Shown here piece after piece: positions 22,598 to 34,345 of a stretch of DNA of 64,000 nt. The stretch is from the NCBI RefSeq assembly GCF_029784165.1, contig NC_073696.1:235477271-235541270 (forward strand), in the 5' to 3' direction. Below the pieces are notes generated by a model. It saw only the letters and a list, made by a program, of their open reading frames with translations, had not been told where the DNA came from and ran no database searches. Position numbers and translations under genes: made by a program. The DNA comes from Wyeomyia smithii. Taxonomy: Eukaryota; Arthropoda; Insecta; Diptera; Culicidae. How positions within the stretch are numbered: the first letter of the stretch is position 1; every line of letters starts with the position of its first letter.

Positions 22598-24725
22598 AAA
22601 TAAACGATCGATAAGACACAATTCATGTTCAGACATCAAAGAGATTGGATGAATATTAAATCGAAAATCCAGACATGTAGAAGCCGTATTTTCACTGGTT
22701 CTACTGGAGGAATAATGCCTTACGGATTAAAAACTTTTCTCTTCAAGAGATACAAATTTTGTTTTCGAAAAGAGTTTCTCGAATCGACTTCGTATTATTT
22801 CTCAAAGTAGTTCTTTAGTTTCCACTTTTGAACAAGTTACATTTTAAATACATATCAAAACATTTGACTGCAAAGATTCGACAAATAATCCGAGTTTCAT
22901 ATCCGGTGTGTCACATTCTAGCTGATAATTAGGTTTTGTGATGTTATGCAAATTGTGTACTAATTGAATGAGATGAGAGACACTGGAGCCACCTGTGTTA
23001 TAGCAAACGTTAGCGATTCCCGTAATCAGGTTGATCACGATGAATTTGGGGTTTGCACTGGTATCAGCACACATAAAAGGTAATTTTAATTTGAATCCTG
23101 AATGACTACTTTCGGGTGGTTGGTGGAGCTCGCGGTCGCCCGTTTTGTAGCTCTGATGTTACTTATTGTTGTGATGATTTTGGATGGTTATTGGTAATTA
23201 GTCGAATTCTCTGTTCGTCAACATTTGTTACAGTGTGGAAAAGACAGATAAATAGATTGTTTTTTTTTTCATTTCACTTTCTACTAAACTTAAAATAGAT
23301 GGTACCCTAGCAGGGATGTTAAAATACTTTCTCTGCACGTGTAGATTAGTTTAGCATTCACGAGCTAAGAATAACCTTCGACATTGACGCCAAGAAAAAA
23401 AAACTTCCCGTATCAACAGCATACATAGTGAAAATCGAATCGAAAAAATATCTTCATTGCTCGAATCGTTTTTTTGCCTTGGTTGGGCGGATGCTGTGCT
23501 GTGACGATGCCCGGAGACCCGAAGAGCTCTGAATTGCATCAGGCGAGATGCGAAATTTAGTTCGATAATGGATATGGATCGGTTTGAAGGTGCTACCAGC
23601 GAAAAGCAACATAACAAACGCAGTCACACCCGCTTGCCAGTAGAACGGAAGGAAAACGGAAAACGGAACCGAGCTCACGTAGTTTTAAAATAGATGCCAA
23701 AGGCTGATGTTGACGTTAAAGAGGATTGCTCCTATAATACTGCCAGTACAAGATGCATGCATGTGATTTAACTGTTTTTAACTGTGCATGCCGAAAACTG
23801 TTAAACATCCAAGCAAAAAATTGCTGACGAATGGTGCAAACCAAACAAGAATATGTACACTGTTCAAAACCTGTATATTTGTTAGGTCTCACGTGTTGGG
23901 TCCCTATATCAGCAGAAGCAGCATCCGACGGTGCTGCTACGAAGTTGAATTGTTCCGTTTGCACGTGTGGTGCATATTGCAGTTCCTCTCTGATCCATTG
24001 CAACTTTTTTTCTATCCAGGTATCCTGCGCATCGTTGTCGCTTTACACAGTTATATTATTGATAGATAACGGTAGAAAATTGATATTTGCTCAGGAAAGG
24101 AGGATTTCACATCGTGCTTGCGGAATACGGATGCATCTCTGACATGATGCACAAACCGTCGCGAACCTTCGTTTGCCGTTCGTTCGTTTGTCCACAAAAG
24201 CGTAGTACCTACCGCTGGCGTTAGTTCGGTCTCTAGCACTGCATATTATCCGCTTTGAATAGAAGGTTTAGTAAATGGTGTCGCTAGCGATAATGTTGTT
24301 ATATTTGGGTGAACTTTAAATGGAAAAAAGCTGCGTTGGCAGGATCATGTTTTCATTTCCGTATTTTGAAATCGGCTGGAGTTCATAGTTATAGCGTTAT
24401 AGTATAAGTCTTTTCTGTGCGGTTGACCACGTTCGGTTTACGTATAACTGGCGATTGAACATAAAAAACTCCACTCGTAAAAATGTTTTATACATGTCTG
24501 CTAAATAGTTCTGAAATAGACTAGAGAGTACTGTTAATTCCATCTGCGAATGAGGATGAAAATCAGTACAAGAAATAAAATAATCAAGCAGAATCAGTGA
24601 ATATTCGTTTAATGGATTTTAATTTTTCTGATAATACGATTTGAAAATGAAAATACCATTTAAAACAAACGCACAAACTTTTTTTTTGTACGCATTCAAC
24701 TGCTAGGTTTTTCTTACAGGCAAAA
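22598..24725. other. 2.1 kb without recognised feature
   Basis: Short overlapping frames (for example 23351-23617 minus and 23716-24142) lack domains and splice-like support. It may be host intergenic DNA or unrecognised repeat. Nothing can be claimed. Confidence 0.4.
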
Positions 24726-25295
24726 ATGTCTGTGAATTCAGAAGCGGTAACGACGAATGAACACCAGCACAGAGAATGCTTTGGCTGTGATAATCACGAT
24801 ATGATCGTTGAAATTGAGCTCTACGTCGATGGTCACTTCAAGATTCAGTTCCCATATTGTACTACATTTTGTATCGTCACAGCAAATCAACAGAATGTTG
24901 ATATATCCCAGAAGGGTAGTGCGGTCGTACGGAGACAAAACCTCACGTAATTCCTTCAGGCCATCGGCGGACTAGAGTTTGAAAGAGAATAAGACAGGCA
25001 CAGGTATTAAATAACGACGTTGCAAAAACACTGCCTTGGGGCACTCCAGACGTAATTCAGAATAAACGCGAGCAAGCTGAGTTGACCGCAACATGTGTAG
25101 TGCAATCGGATGAGTACGATAGAATCCAGTTCAAAAGCCATAACGGAAGCCAATACCTATGTTTATTTTTTTCGATGATATGAAGGTGAAGTACGGTATC
25201 GAATGCTATCTCGAAATCAACGTACACCACGTCGATTTACCTTCTCATTTCTTTATCTCGTCTTGTGAGGAAATGTCATAGTCTTAACACCAACA
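24726..25295 (-). pseudogene. LINE reverse transcriptase fragment
   Basis: Conceptual minus-strand translation from about 25290 gives DVVYVDFEIAFDTV (RT motif A region), then a GVPQG-like stretch near 25040-25060. It ends in LNFNDHIVIITAKAF, the segment after the catalytic loop (24740-24800). Several frameshifts and stops occur and both ends are truncated. The clade may be CR1-like; the C-terminal continuation resembles the fragment at 31240-31770. Confidence 0.6.
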
Positions 25296-26040
25296 TCATT
25301 TATTAAAACCGGCTAGCCAAATGACTCAAGCCACATAAGCGCTCAATGCCATATGTTTCATGCTTAACCACGAGACCGCCGTAAACTTTGAACAAGAAGC
25401 CACTTACTGATTTGCGAATTACTGTCCCCCCCTCAGTGTCAGGAAAACAATTTTCTTTGAACTTGACGTCTTTTGCAATAACGATTCTATTCGCCAATTT
25501 GTCCAAAACTGGTTTGCATTTGGAGTGTACCAATCGTTACCATATCTCGGTTCTTGGGGTCTAATTTCGTTTTTCTGCTGGTTCGGAATACATGTCATAG
25601 CATCACATCCGAAAACCCATCAATCTTTCAAAGTCTGGTTCAGCGTTCATCCACTTCTTTGCAGGGGTTACGTTTTTAACTAAAGTCACCATGGGGCAAG
25701 CGCTTAGGAGGTGCGTTGCCATCGGAGCTGCTTCCGACCACAACATCTTCGCAGCTTATAAATTAGGCAGCATTGATCTTAGCTTCTCAATTAGCGTCTG
25801 TTTAAAGCGTACTACCCCGTTGGCTGTGGGGTCCCTTGATTCTTGAAGTTGTTGATTTGCTAATTTGAAAAATATTCGCTGTCCTGGTCCACGGTGAGAT
25901 TTTCATCTGCTCCTGAGCTTTAGCTATTGCTTCATAGTCGTTGAAACATTGGAACACCTTTGACTTGCGCGTGATGGTATAGATTACAATGATTACAACT
26001 CTAACACACTCGAACGGCTCACAGCATGGCTTTGTCATAG
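25296..26040 (-). pseudogene. Ty1/copia integrase fragment
   Basis: Minus-strand translation in shifting frames gives KSKVFQCFNDYEAIAKAQEQ and then SEAAPMATHLL-like residues. A LVKNVTP...KW segment, FERLMGF and finally DKLANRIVIAKDVKFKEN follow. This is the order of the copia integrase core and C-terminal part. Stops and frameshifts are frequent, and no LTR was found nearby. A dead remnant. Confidence 0.65.
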
Positions 26041-26298
26041 CACATGAGTCGCAGAATCCAATCGAACCCACGACCCAAAAAATTTCTCCAATCCGAACAA
26101 ATGACCCAAAGAATCGATACAGGTCCATATTGGCAACTACGACTTAATCCTGATAATGCTGACATGGTAAAACGTGTCGAAAATACAATCAAAGAATGCA
26201 AACCCGTTTTGGGTAATGCTTTACAAAATCTTCATGTTTCAAATCCAGTTCTTCCATGAATAAAGGGTCTCCCCAAAATTCACAAACCTGGAAATGAA

Positions 26299-26935
26299 TT
26301 TGACGTAACAGCCTTATTTCCTAGCGCTCCATTGAATGATACCTTAAATCTTTTAGAGGACTGGCTTCTTTCCCAATATTCTGATATTACTTGGAAAATA
26401 AAAGTTGACAGTTTTTTGAAGCTTTCACGCCTTTGCATGAAAGAAACCAACTTCACATTTCGTGGTAAATTTTACAACCAGACTAAAGGGGCACCTATGG
26501 GTAATCCGCTGTTGCCTTTTCTATGTGAGCTCTTCATTGCAAATATAGAAAGTACATTGGAGAAGAGAAACCTCTTACCGATTCGATGGTGGAGGTATGT
26601 GGATGATATTTTTTTGTATTTTGAATAGGGCGGAACTTGAAACTTTTTTCATATCCCTTTATAATACCCATAGAAATATGAACTTCATAATTGAAAAACA
26701 ACTTAGCAACAGACTTCTTTCTTGGACGTCGTTGTAGTCAGAAAGTCTACGGACTTGAAATTTGAAATTTATCGAAAACCCACGAATACAAAACGGGTAA
26801 TACCTAACACTTCAAACCATCCCTTCCAGCATAAAATGGCATCCTTCCATCATATGATCCACCGCATGGAAACTTTGCCTCTAAGTAAAGTAGCCAAGCA
26901 AAAGGAACTGGAATATATTTTCGAAATTGCCAAAC
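26299..26935 (+). pseudogene. Penelope-like reverse transcriptase, partial
   Basis: Frames 26332-26628 and 26722-26939 carry RT palm motifs: motif A FDVTALFPSAP just before, motif B KGAPMGNPLLPF, and the catalytic YVDD box. Downstream is the KFEIYRKPTNTKR segment typical of this family. A TAG stop after FLYFE at 26626 and a frameshift before 26722 break it. The fingers region is missing. It cannot encode a working RT. Confidence 0.85.
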
Positions 26936-26939
26936 TTAA

Positions 26940-27961
26940 CCCTTTATAAGTATAACTATATTGCCACCAACAAAATATTTTTTCTGCTTTTAACCAAAGA
27001 CTTCTAAAGGTGTCTTAGAACACCAGTTTTTTCTCTAGGACTGCCAAAGGTGTACAATATCCATTTTCTGTTCATTTTTATGTAAACCAACCGCGATTTG
27101 AGAACGTCTTTAGGAAAATCATTTTTAATTTGGTGAAAAGCAAACAAATTGGTAGGTTTTTCACCAGCGACTTTCTATTTAGGACCTACTGTGTTAGATT
27201 ATGCAGTTTTTTTGTTAATACATGGTGTACTGGACGACAAATTTCAAATTTCTTCCTAAACTTTTTTTCACAATACCACTAGAATAGGTTTTTATTTCGA
27301 TCTTTTCCATGAAAAAATAATGAAGTATTACCACATACTTAGACATACGTAACACAGGTGATTTTTTTTTTGTACTCTTTGCCCCACATCACCCGGTACC
27401 AACACCAGTTTGAACTGCTCGACGAAAATGAACGGAATGAATTTTCTTCATCGCGGCTCTACTCGAGCCCATAACAAAACCCCTAAGAAACTGTCAAGAA
27501 GTTGTTTGCAAAATCAATGCTGCATTTTTCGAGTGGGAACAAATGCAGGGCTGCGCAGGTACACAACCTCCATAAACTACTCAAACAGAGGTTTTTTTTT
27601 ACAGAGGTTGGTACTTTCGAGTAGTTCATTTTGTACCAACTTTTTTGGAAGATTTCTTCCTGAGTGTTACGTATGTCTTATGTATGTGGTACTACTGTTA
27701 CGATCTATTTATATGATGTTTCTTTTTCATGATTACGAAAAAGCAAGCTTACAATGCAGCTGTCAAAAAATTATTTCCATCGTTTATGGGGTTAACGGGC
27801 AGTGGTAACTATTGCCACTAATTTTTTCATTTTAATAATTTTTTCATATTCAATAGTGAATTTTTTAACAAAGGTACAGATATGTTGTACCTCTTGTAAG
27901 AAATATGTTTTACTGAAGTTTATGGCGATTCCTTGCGTGGTTTCCACGGCCTTATAAAGGG
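26940..27961. mobile_element. piggyBac-type MITE with TTAA TSD inside the Penelope ORF
   Basis: The ends are CCCTTTATAAG and CTTATAAAGGG, flanked by TTAA at 26936-26939 and 27962-27965, the specific target of piggyBac. It is 1022 bp and has no transposase. Ignoring the insert and one TTAA, the Penelope frame reads straight across (KLN|GYNES), which confirms the boundary. Confidence 0.93.
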
Positions 27962-27965
27962 TTAA

Positions 27966-28530
27966 TGGCTATAACGAAAGTATCATTGAAGCCATTTTTG
28001 ATAAAAAGCAGCGTGCTCAATTTCGGAAATCTTTTACAACACTAAACCCAATAACAGAAGATCTGAAAAGGGTAGCCGTTGAATATGACGTTAACTTGAC
28101 ACGTCTACTTCGTTCAAAATTTAGAAAATTTGGGATGGATGTTGTCTACACTAGTAGAAATACCCAACTCGAAACAAAATTGGGGTCTATCAAAGACCCT
28201 ATTGGTACACTGAACAAAGCTGGAATTTATAAAATTGCTTGCATGCACTGTGATATGGTTTACACTGGACAAACTAAACTTAATCTAGGAATACGTTTCT
28301 AAGAACATTTCGCAGAAGTCACAAAAGCAAGTAAAATTTAAAAAAAATGCCCCACCACACCTTTTCAAACCAAAAGTGGCTAGACATATTTTTAACGAGG
28401 AACATCTACTAACTTCGGAAAACATTCACCTGCTCCGCCCCGTTAATAATTTATGGAAATTAGACGTAGCTGAAAGTTTAGAAATTTATAAACAACACTT
28501 ATCTACGCTTCTCAACAAAGACCTTACCTG
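27966..28530 (+). pseudogene. Penelope-like GIY-YIG endonuclease, broken
   Basis: From the MITE boundary the frame reads through a linker (RLLRSKFRKFGMDVVYTSRN) to a GIY-YIG nuclease core (GIYKIACMHCDMVYTGQTK). The final Tyr-x-Gly motif appears as VYTGQT. An in-frame TAA follows LGIRF near 28300 and a frameshift follows. The C-terminal part (ARHIFNEEHLL...LEIYKQH, 28376-28510) is recovered in another frame. The nuclease would nick target DNA; this copy is inactive. Confidence 0.85.
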
Positions 28531-28534
28531 GGCT

Positions 28535-28689
28535 ATCCGCATACCACGTGGACAGTTTTGGGAGATGGGGGGGGTCTGTGTGATGTCCATGGTCCATAGA
28601 AAATTTTTAGAATTTATATGGGCAGTTGTCCACGGAGGGGGAGGGGGGGGGGTCAAATCGTTAAAAAACTGTCCACGTGGTATGTGGAT
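28535..28689. mobile_element. 155-bp MITE with CCACGTGG-containing ends
   Basis: ATCCGCATACCACGTGGACA on the left is inverted on the right (TGTCCACGTGGTATGTGGAT) with one mismatch. The centre has two G runs. No clear target duplication was seen. It lies at the 3' end of the Penelope-like element. Confidence 0.75.
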
Positions 28690-28869
28690 GACCCCTAACC
28701 ACCTCTCATGGCTATTCAAATCACTCTACGTCCGCCTCTAAGTGACATACTCTGCTTTCGGCGTTGCCTTGAGGATGTCATTGATAAAAAAGGAGGAAAT
28801 ATCGAGTACATTTATTTGAAAGAATCTAATAGAGATAACTGACCTCGAAAATTTTGATATAATTGCTTA

Positions 28870-29747
28870 CAGGGTGGCTACATAGAAGTGATACACGTAT
28901 TCGAGTGCCCCTCGTTGTATTTTCTGTCACAGCACGACAAACATGTTGAGCATGTTTTGAAAGAGTGGCGTCTTCACTGTTTTTTTCTGAATGAGTTTTG
29001 AGTTTTTAGTTTCGTTCTCAAGAAAATTGAAATCAAAGAAGGGTCTTGCACCTGCAAGGATTGACTAGCATCAAGATCAGAAAGAAGCTGTCACATCTGA
29101 ATTTAACCAGTTTACTCGTCTACAGGACCATCAAGCGTTTAAAGGATACAGGCACTGTTGTTCCTTAGAAGGAACCTGTAAAAAACGGAGTTTGTAGACT
29201 CCAGCGGTCATCAACGCAGAGAACTCGTAAAAATATTGCCAACAGGGTTTCTAGATATCGGTTGCTGCTGGAGATGCACGCAGGTTATAACATTATTTTT
29301 TCGGACGTAAAGTTGTTTAATCTGGAAGCAACTTTGAACAAGCAAAATGACCATGTTTATGGCGCATGTCTTCGTAATATATCAGCCGATAGAAGAGCAT
29401 TCGAGCGATATCAAAATGCGTCAGTTGTGATGGTTTGGGGAAATATATCAACCAAAAGGAAATTACCATTGCTATTCATTGACAGGAACAAGGAGTACTT
29501 CTTGCAACACGTTATCCAAGGCTATTTGCATCCTTGCACTAAAATGTTTTTTTGGGGAAATACAGTTTTTGTTTTCAACAGGATTCAGCACCGGCGCATA
29601 AGACATTGATCGTTCAAAAATGGTGTAAGTGGTGTAATTTTACCTCTTATAGACGTTATTGAAATCGATTCCGAAGTGGAAAAAAGTGAAATGCTGGTTT
29701 GAATTTTATGACTTAATAAAGTGTATCCTTTTCACGTTGCCACCCTG
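28870..29747 (+). mobile_element. Tc1/mariner-superfamily remnant with TA TSD
   Basis: The ends CAGGGTGGC and GCCACCCTG are flanked by TA at 28868-28869 and 29748-29749. The interior (29262-29610) keeps transposase fragments: FSDVKLF (second catalytic Asp region), VMVWGNIS and, in another frame, QDSAPAHK (third acidic region). The catalytic core has lost its N-terminal half and frames are broken. Possibly of the maT/DD37D type; that assignment is tentative. Confidence 0.85.
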
Positions 29748-29867
29748 TACAATAACGATTGCATTCAAAAAATGAACTTTTTTCGGATGGTGATTAAGGA
29801 AAACTAAGACAGATGATTGAGTTCGAGAAAGTTCCCCTGAGAGGTAAGTATATTAGCTTACTTGCGA

Positions 29868-30075
29868 TAAAAAATCTACGCCCTTGCGAGCGGCCTTCCG
29901 GCAGTTAACCGAATTATTCGTCATTGCAGAAAAAACATGCGTGTAGGCGGGGTACCGTACTCTGAACGCGCACACTTCTGAGCGCAGTAGCTTCATTGTT
30001 TTCGCCAATTAGATACGAATATGACTATGCAGTCCTGTTTCAATTTTATAACGGTCAAAAAAACAACCCCCCATG
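29868..30075 (-). mobile_element. Mariner remnant, internally deleted, copy 3
   Basis: The left part CTACGCCCTTGCGAGCGG matches the 3' end of mariner copy 1 (12117-12140). The right part (GGGGTACCGTACTCTGAACG, near 29950) matches its transposase N-terminal region in inverse. Most of the element is gone. No coding capacity. Confidence 0.7.
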
Positions 30076-30415
30076 AAAATCTGCTATTTTCTGCTCGCGG
30101 TACGAAACTCTGGACTTGGTGAAATGATAATAGTTAGTATTTTTCGTTGGATTTCAATTCTATTAAAAAATAATACTAACCTCCATTATTTCCCTAAATT
30201 CACAGTCTCGCTAGATTCACCGGAAAGTTTTTTTAACCGTGATAAAATCGAAATGGCACTGTATAGTTAAACTATCGATATTTAAGCGAAACGAATTATA
30301 CAACTAACAGATGTTGGTTTATTCGTATGCATCTTCCCATCTTTTTCATGGGCAGCTTTATTGGCTAGTTTGTCTACATAAAGTTTGTTTGTTTACATGG
30401 AGGCAGTACGCGCAC

Positions 30416-32142
30416 CAGAGATGGTCGGGTATGGGATATTTGTTACCCGTACCCGACTCATCGAGAATTTTCAACCCGTACCCAACCCGAACCCGAAGTC
30501 GGGTTTGTTTGAAATACCCGTACCCGACCCGAACCCGAAAAAGTTTGTTTTCAACTACCCGTTCCCGACCCGTACCCGAAAGAAAAATAACCCGGTACCC
30601 GACCCGTACCCGACCCGTCCTGGATTTTTATTTTATTTTTTTTAAATGCCTGATTACCTCGTACATTTTATGCACTGATTGTCATATGTGGTTTCTCGAG
30701 ATGATGGCAGATTTGGGCTAGACCCGAGAGTTCATGTGAACGAATGTCAATGAACCAGAGTTCCAGGCGATGTATTGGTGCTCCCAGAATCCAGCGTAGC
30801 ATCTGTCACTGAGAACGTCCGCTCGTCTGATGTTGAAAAATTTGATCATTTTTATCACGCAGCAAAATATCTATTCATAACAGTGTACGGATAATTTGAG
30901 TTCGTTAGTTACCTTATATTAAAATTGATCAGGGATTTCAATTATTTATTTTGTATGCATACGTATGATTCATATAAACTGCTGATAATTTTTATTTTGT
31001 TAATTTACCCTACTAGCACAACTCGTACAACAATGGTGAAAAATGCATGTCTGGTAGAGTTTAAATTAAGCGACGAGTTTTATGTGCACATCGTAGCAAT
31101 CAGGAATCTAAAATTCGGTATAACACAGATATTTCTGTACATGCGGCATCCTTGGTCACAGTGCGAATCAAGACCTGAGAGGGAGAAACGAATGCTACAC
31201 TGAAAAATTATCGAAACAGATGACTAAATATTTCTAGTGTATTTCAGACAGTTTTTAATTTCTTTTTTTTGACATTGTTATGCCAATGGTTTTGCAATGT
31301 AGATTATACTGACACATCATTCGATTTATGGGACCATTTTTTGCATAATTAGTTCTGCAATGTTTCTCTGAAAAAAGTTTTCTCGTTCTAAGATGCCGTG
31401 AAGGTGTATTAAAGCTGAGTTGTGATAGTAATGCAGATGAGTCTATACGAATTGAAATAAAGTCATTGACGAAGAATAGCATTGCAAATTCGTGGCGTTG
31501 TTTAAGTATTTGCAGATAATTGAGCATGCAACGTGCTTCGTACGATGACAGAGGAAATGCAGTCCAATTCAAGTTGCGAAGCGCGTAAAGAAGGAATTGT
31601 TTTTGGACTGGTCCATATGAGATTACAATATTCTACAGTAGGTCTAACATATGTAATAAACAATAGTTTGATAGTATACGGGTCTTGAAAATTGTGGCTG
31701 AACCGCTTAGCAAAGCCCAGTAGTAGTAGTATCATAATAAGTATTTTTCGAATAAGTCCACGGTCGAGCAAAATGCAATCATTCTTCTATAGAAATCAAT
31801 GATACCGTTACCGATGCAACTTCGTGCTGCTTCGTATCCGTTTCTCCCTCCCAGACCAAGACTATGCTAAAACACCTAGGCTAGAAAAGTTAATAATTAA
31901 ATTCTCATAATGCACGAAAATCGAATTACCCGTACCCGACCCGTACCCGACCCGTACCCGACCAGTTGAGAAATTTTCAAACCCTTACTCGACCCGAACC
32001 CGAAGCCTTGGTTTTTAAATTACCCGTACCCGTCCCAAACCCGAAAAATATTTTTTGGCATTACCCGAAACCCGACCCGAACCCGTCGGGTACGGGTCGG
32101 GTACGGGTATCGGGTAAAAATACCCGTACCCGACCATCTCTA
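30416..32142. mobile_element. hAT element rich in CCCGTACCCGA repeats, 8-bp TSD
   Basis: The ends CAGAGATGGTCGGGTA and TACCCGACCATCTCTA are inverted. ACGCGCAC is perfectly duplicated at 30408-30415 and 32143-32150. Both subterminal regions (30430-30620 and 31925-32135) consist of CCCGTACCCGA/CCGAACCC repeats. The middle includes a LINE RT fragment and no hAT transposase. Confidence 0.9.
31240..31780 (-). pseudogene. LINE RT C-terminal fragment carried inside the hAT element
   Basis: The minus strand reads LLGFAKRFSHNFQDPYTIKL followed by TYVRPTVEYCNLIW. In another frame it continues to NWTAFPLSSYEARCMLNYLQ and FVNDFIS. These are post-catalytic segments of non-LTR RTs, resembling CR1-like families. 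Frames are broken and both ends truncated. It lies wholly within the hAT boundaries. Confidence 0.7.
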
Positions 32143-32150
32143 ACGCGCAC

Positions 32151-32838
32151 AGCACTTAGTTGGCCTTGTTGTCAGCTCTTCATTAAATTTTAGGTTGCCT
32201 CAAGCTGCAAAAAAAACTAACAGAATCAATGTGATGTTTATATAATTTTTCGACGCACTGATGACATTATTGACGTTATTGGTTAACCAACATAAATTTC
32301 CAATTTTTCACTGAAAAAATATGCCTGATGAAATGCACCCAGTCGAGTTTTTCCATGAAACAAATAAGCCAAGGAATCTTTGGCGTTGAAACACTTACAG
32401 TTCTAAAAACATGGTGAGCAGAATGCTGGGGATGAGAAAAGATCCTTTATGTTTTCGTATAAAATAAAAAGCACTGGTCCTAAATGGAAACCTTGGGGAT
32501 TCCTGAAGTAATTTAAATAGCGCCCATCAGTTAGTATAAGCCACTTCAAAAAGTTTAGGCTCAATTACAATTTTGTTTTGCGGTTATAATAGTTAAAGTA
32601 GAATTGGTAGTGGTACCATAAAATAAATACCTTACTAAATTCTGTCTTCAATAAATCTAAAGCAAAACAAAATTCCGGAGGATTTTTTTGAATTTCCTCC
32701 AAAAGTTTGGCAGTGCAAGAGATAATAGTGACTCCATAACAATTACGTATGTCAGAGTTCCCCTAGATTTTAAAACAGACACCAAAAATGAATTTTCCTA
32801 TATTTTGACAAAGCCAAACCAAATTTGATGGGTCCCGC
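32151..32838. other. No supported feature
   Basis: AT-rich DNA between the hAT element and the next SINE; no domain or boundary was seen. Confidence 0.4.
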
Positions 32839-33185
32839 AAGGTTACAGAGTCCGCTTTGGTAAGCGGGTGGTCGTGGGTTCGAATTTTAGTAGAATCAGG
32901 CCACTTCTGAGGCTTCCCACCAAGTACCTTTCCTTCAATCTGAATTCTATAGTACCCCTGTTGACTCTCCTTCTAACAAAAATAAGTCCCTAATATAATA
33001 AAACTGGTGTGAGTAACGTATGAAAGTTCTCTCCAGGGAATTGTAATTAGGCGATATTGTTAGGAGGGACAGAGGCTCGGTATCGTAGAGTAGTAAGCTT
33101 GAAACGGAAAGGTACAACTTACACACAAGCACGGATATGAATGATAAGCGTATCACTTACTAAAATAGTGATACTGCCAATAATA
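32839..33185 (+). mobile_element. tRNA-derived SINE-like element
   Basis: The head has AAGGTTACAGAGTCCGCTTT, TAAGCGGGTGG and a B box GGTTCGAAT (32877-32885), in tRNA-like order and spacing. The body contains ATCAGGCCACTTCTGAGGC. It resembles the Feilai-type SINEs of Aedes as I remember them; this is unverified. The 3' end and target duplication are not resolved. Confidence 0.65.
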
Positions 33186-33484
33186 TGAAGTGCCGAGTAC
33201 AGAAAACCCCTGGGAAATATTACAATAGATCTAATCTCTGGTCGCAGTGATGAGTCCACACAGGAAAAAAAAGCAATTTGCTATCAAAACAACTTTCGAT
33301 TTCGAACACTTCAAGAGCTATTCTTATGCATTTTTTTCATTGTTCTAAAAAGTGAGACTTTCACGACTGTAACTGAAGCCTTACCAAAAGTCTGCTTAAA
33401 TTTAAATTTTGGATGGAGACTTTTTTCGAAACAAAACTGTTGAGCCTTGAGTTTGCATTAAAAATGCACAAAAGTTGTTTATTT

Positions 33485-34345
33485 TTCATGGGTTTACCTT
33501 TTCACGCACTAACAAAACAACCCATGCAGCATCACTCATAGTAACCCTTGAGTCATTAGAAAAAAATTAACTCGAACTCGAACCGTGATGGCGAAAACAG
33601 TGAAACCACTTCATTCAGAAGTCTATGCGTTCAAAGAACGGTACCGCGCCGCGTCAAAAACGAATATCGTACGCCACTTTGTGGACGCCGGGTACGCCCG
33701 TTTCGGCATCTACAATATCTTTGCACTATTGGACAAGAATCAAAGCATCGAAAAAACCGGTTTCAAACGTCCGAAGACCCTGAACGAGAAGAAGAGGGAC
33801 CGAGACCGAGGGGAAAGTGGCTACATCGCTCCGTGCGCCTGGTCTGGAGGTTGGTGCCACAGGCCAAATTGTGAGAATTACCTGGCGGACATGCATAGCA
33901 ACGACTGGCAGGGCACTTCGTATTTTAATTCCTCCACAAAGGAAATGAGCTCCGAGCTGAAGTTCATTTGACACACCAAGTTCCCCAAGAAGGTGCTGCT
34001 GTTGCTGACAATTGGCGAGAAGGGGATGTCAAAGCCGCTCTTTTTTCGCAGGCCATGAAAGAGAAAATTTATAGTAAGAAGTGCCTGCCGAAAGTTGCGT
34101 CATCAAGAAATACCATAAGGGCGAAAACGCCGGCTGGATTTGCCGTTGGCCCACTACTCAAAGCAATCATTGCAGGAGATGGAGCGTCCTCTAGCTGACC
34201 CCATCGAGAGTTGTTGGGCAAAACTGAAGCGTAAGATCTACTCCAATAATTTTGACGCGAATATTGATAAACAAAAGGAAGAAAGAACTCAAAAACATGC
34301 CTACACGCATGTTTTCGTCCGCCATGGTGATTGTTCCGGTTAACT
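33485..34345 (+). mobile_element. Mariner-like element, copy 2, degraded
   Basis: The leader from 33485 matches the 5' part of copy 1 (13090-13175 reversed), including CCATGCAGCATCA. Transposase frames start near 33588 with MAKTVKPLHSEVYAFKERYR and YARFGIYNIFALLDKNQSIE. After frameshifts they continue as ENYLADM, FPKKVLL, IYSKKCLPKVAS and a C-terminal ESCWAKLKRKIYSNNF. Catalytic residues are not recoverable in one frame. It shows more of the transposase than copy 1. Confidence 0.85.

Larger units (their letters stand above)
26042..28530 (+). mobile_element. Penelope-like element, deleted and interrupted
   Basis: On the plus strand an N-terminal region (KGLPKIHKPGN near 26265-26300, after a stop) is followed by RT motifs (FDVTALFPSAP; GAPMGNPLLPFLCELF; RYVDDIF near 26595). 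A GIY-YIG endonuclease follows (GIYKIACMHC...VYTGQTK near 28220-28290). This pairing is diagnostic of Penelope-like retroelements. Residues normally between KPGN and FDVTALFPS are absent, implying an internal deletion. The element is split at 26940 by a TTAA-flanked MITE. Confidence 0.88.

Noticed and set aside
24726..24950. 74-codon plus-strand frame preceded by a TTTCTTACAG acceptor-like site
   Set aside because: The opposite strand reads LINE RT residues (LNFNDHIVIITAKAF) continuous with neighbouring LINE debris, so the plus frame is a shadow.
30430..32135. Telomeric repeats (CCCGAACCC, CCCGTACCC)
   Set aside because: The repeats are irregular and bounded by hAT-like ends with an 8-bp TSD. 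They do not match insect TTAGG telomeric repeats.
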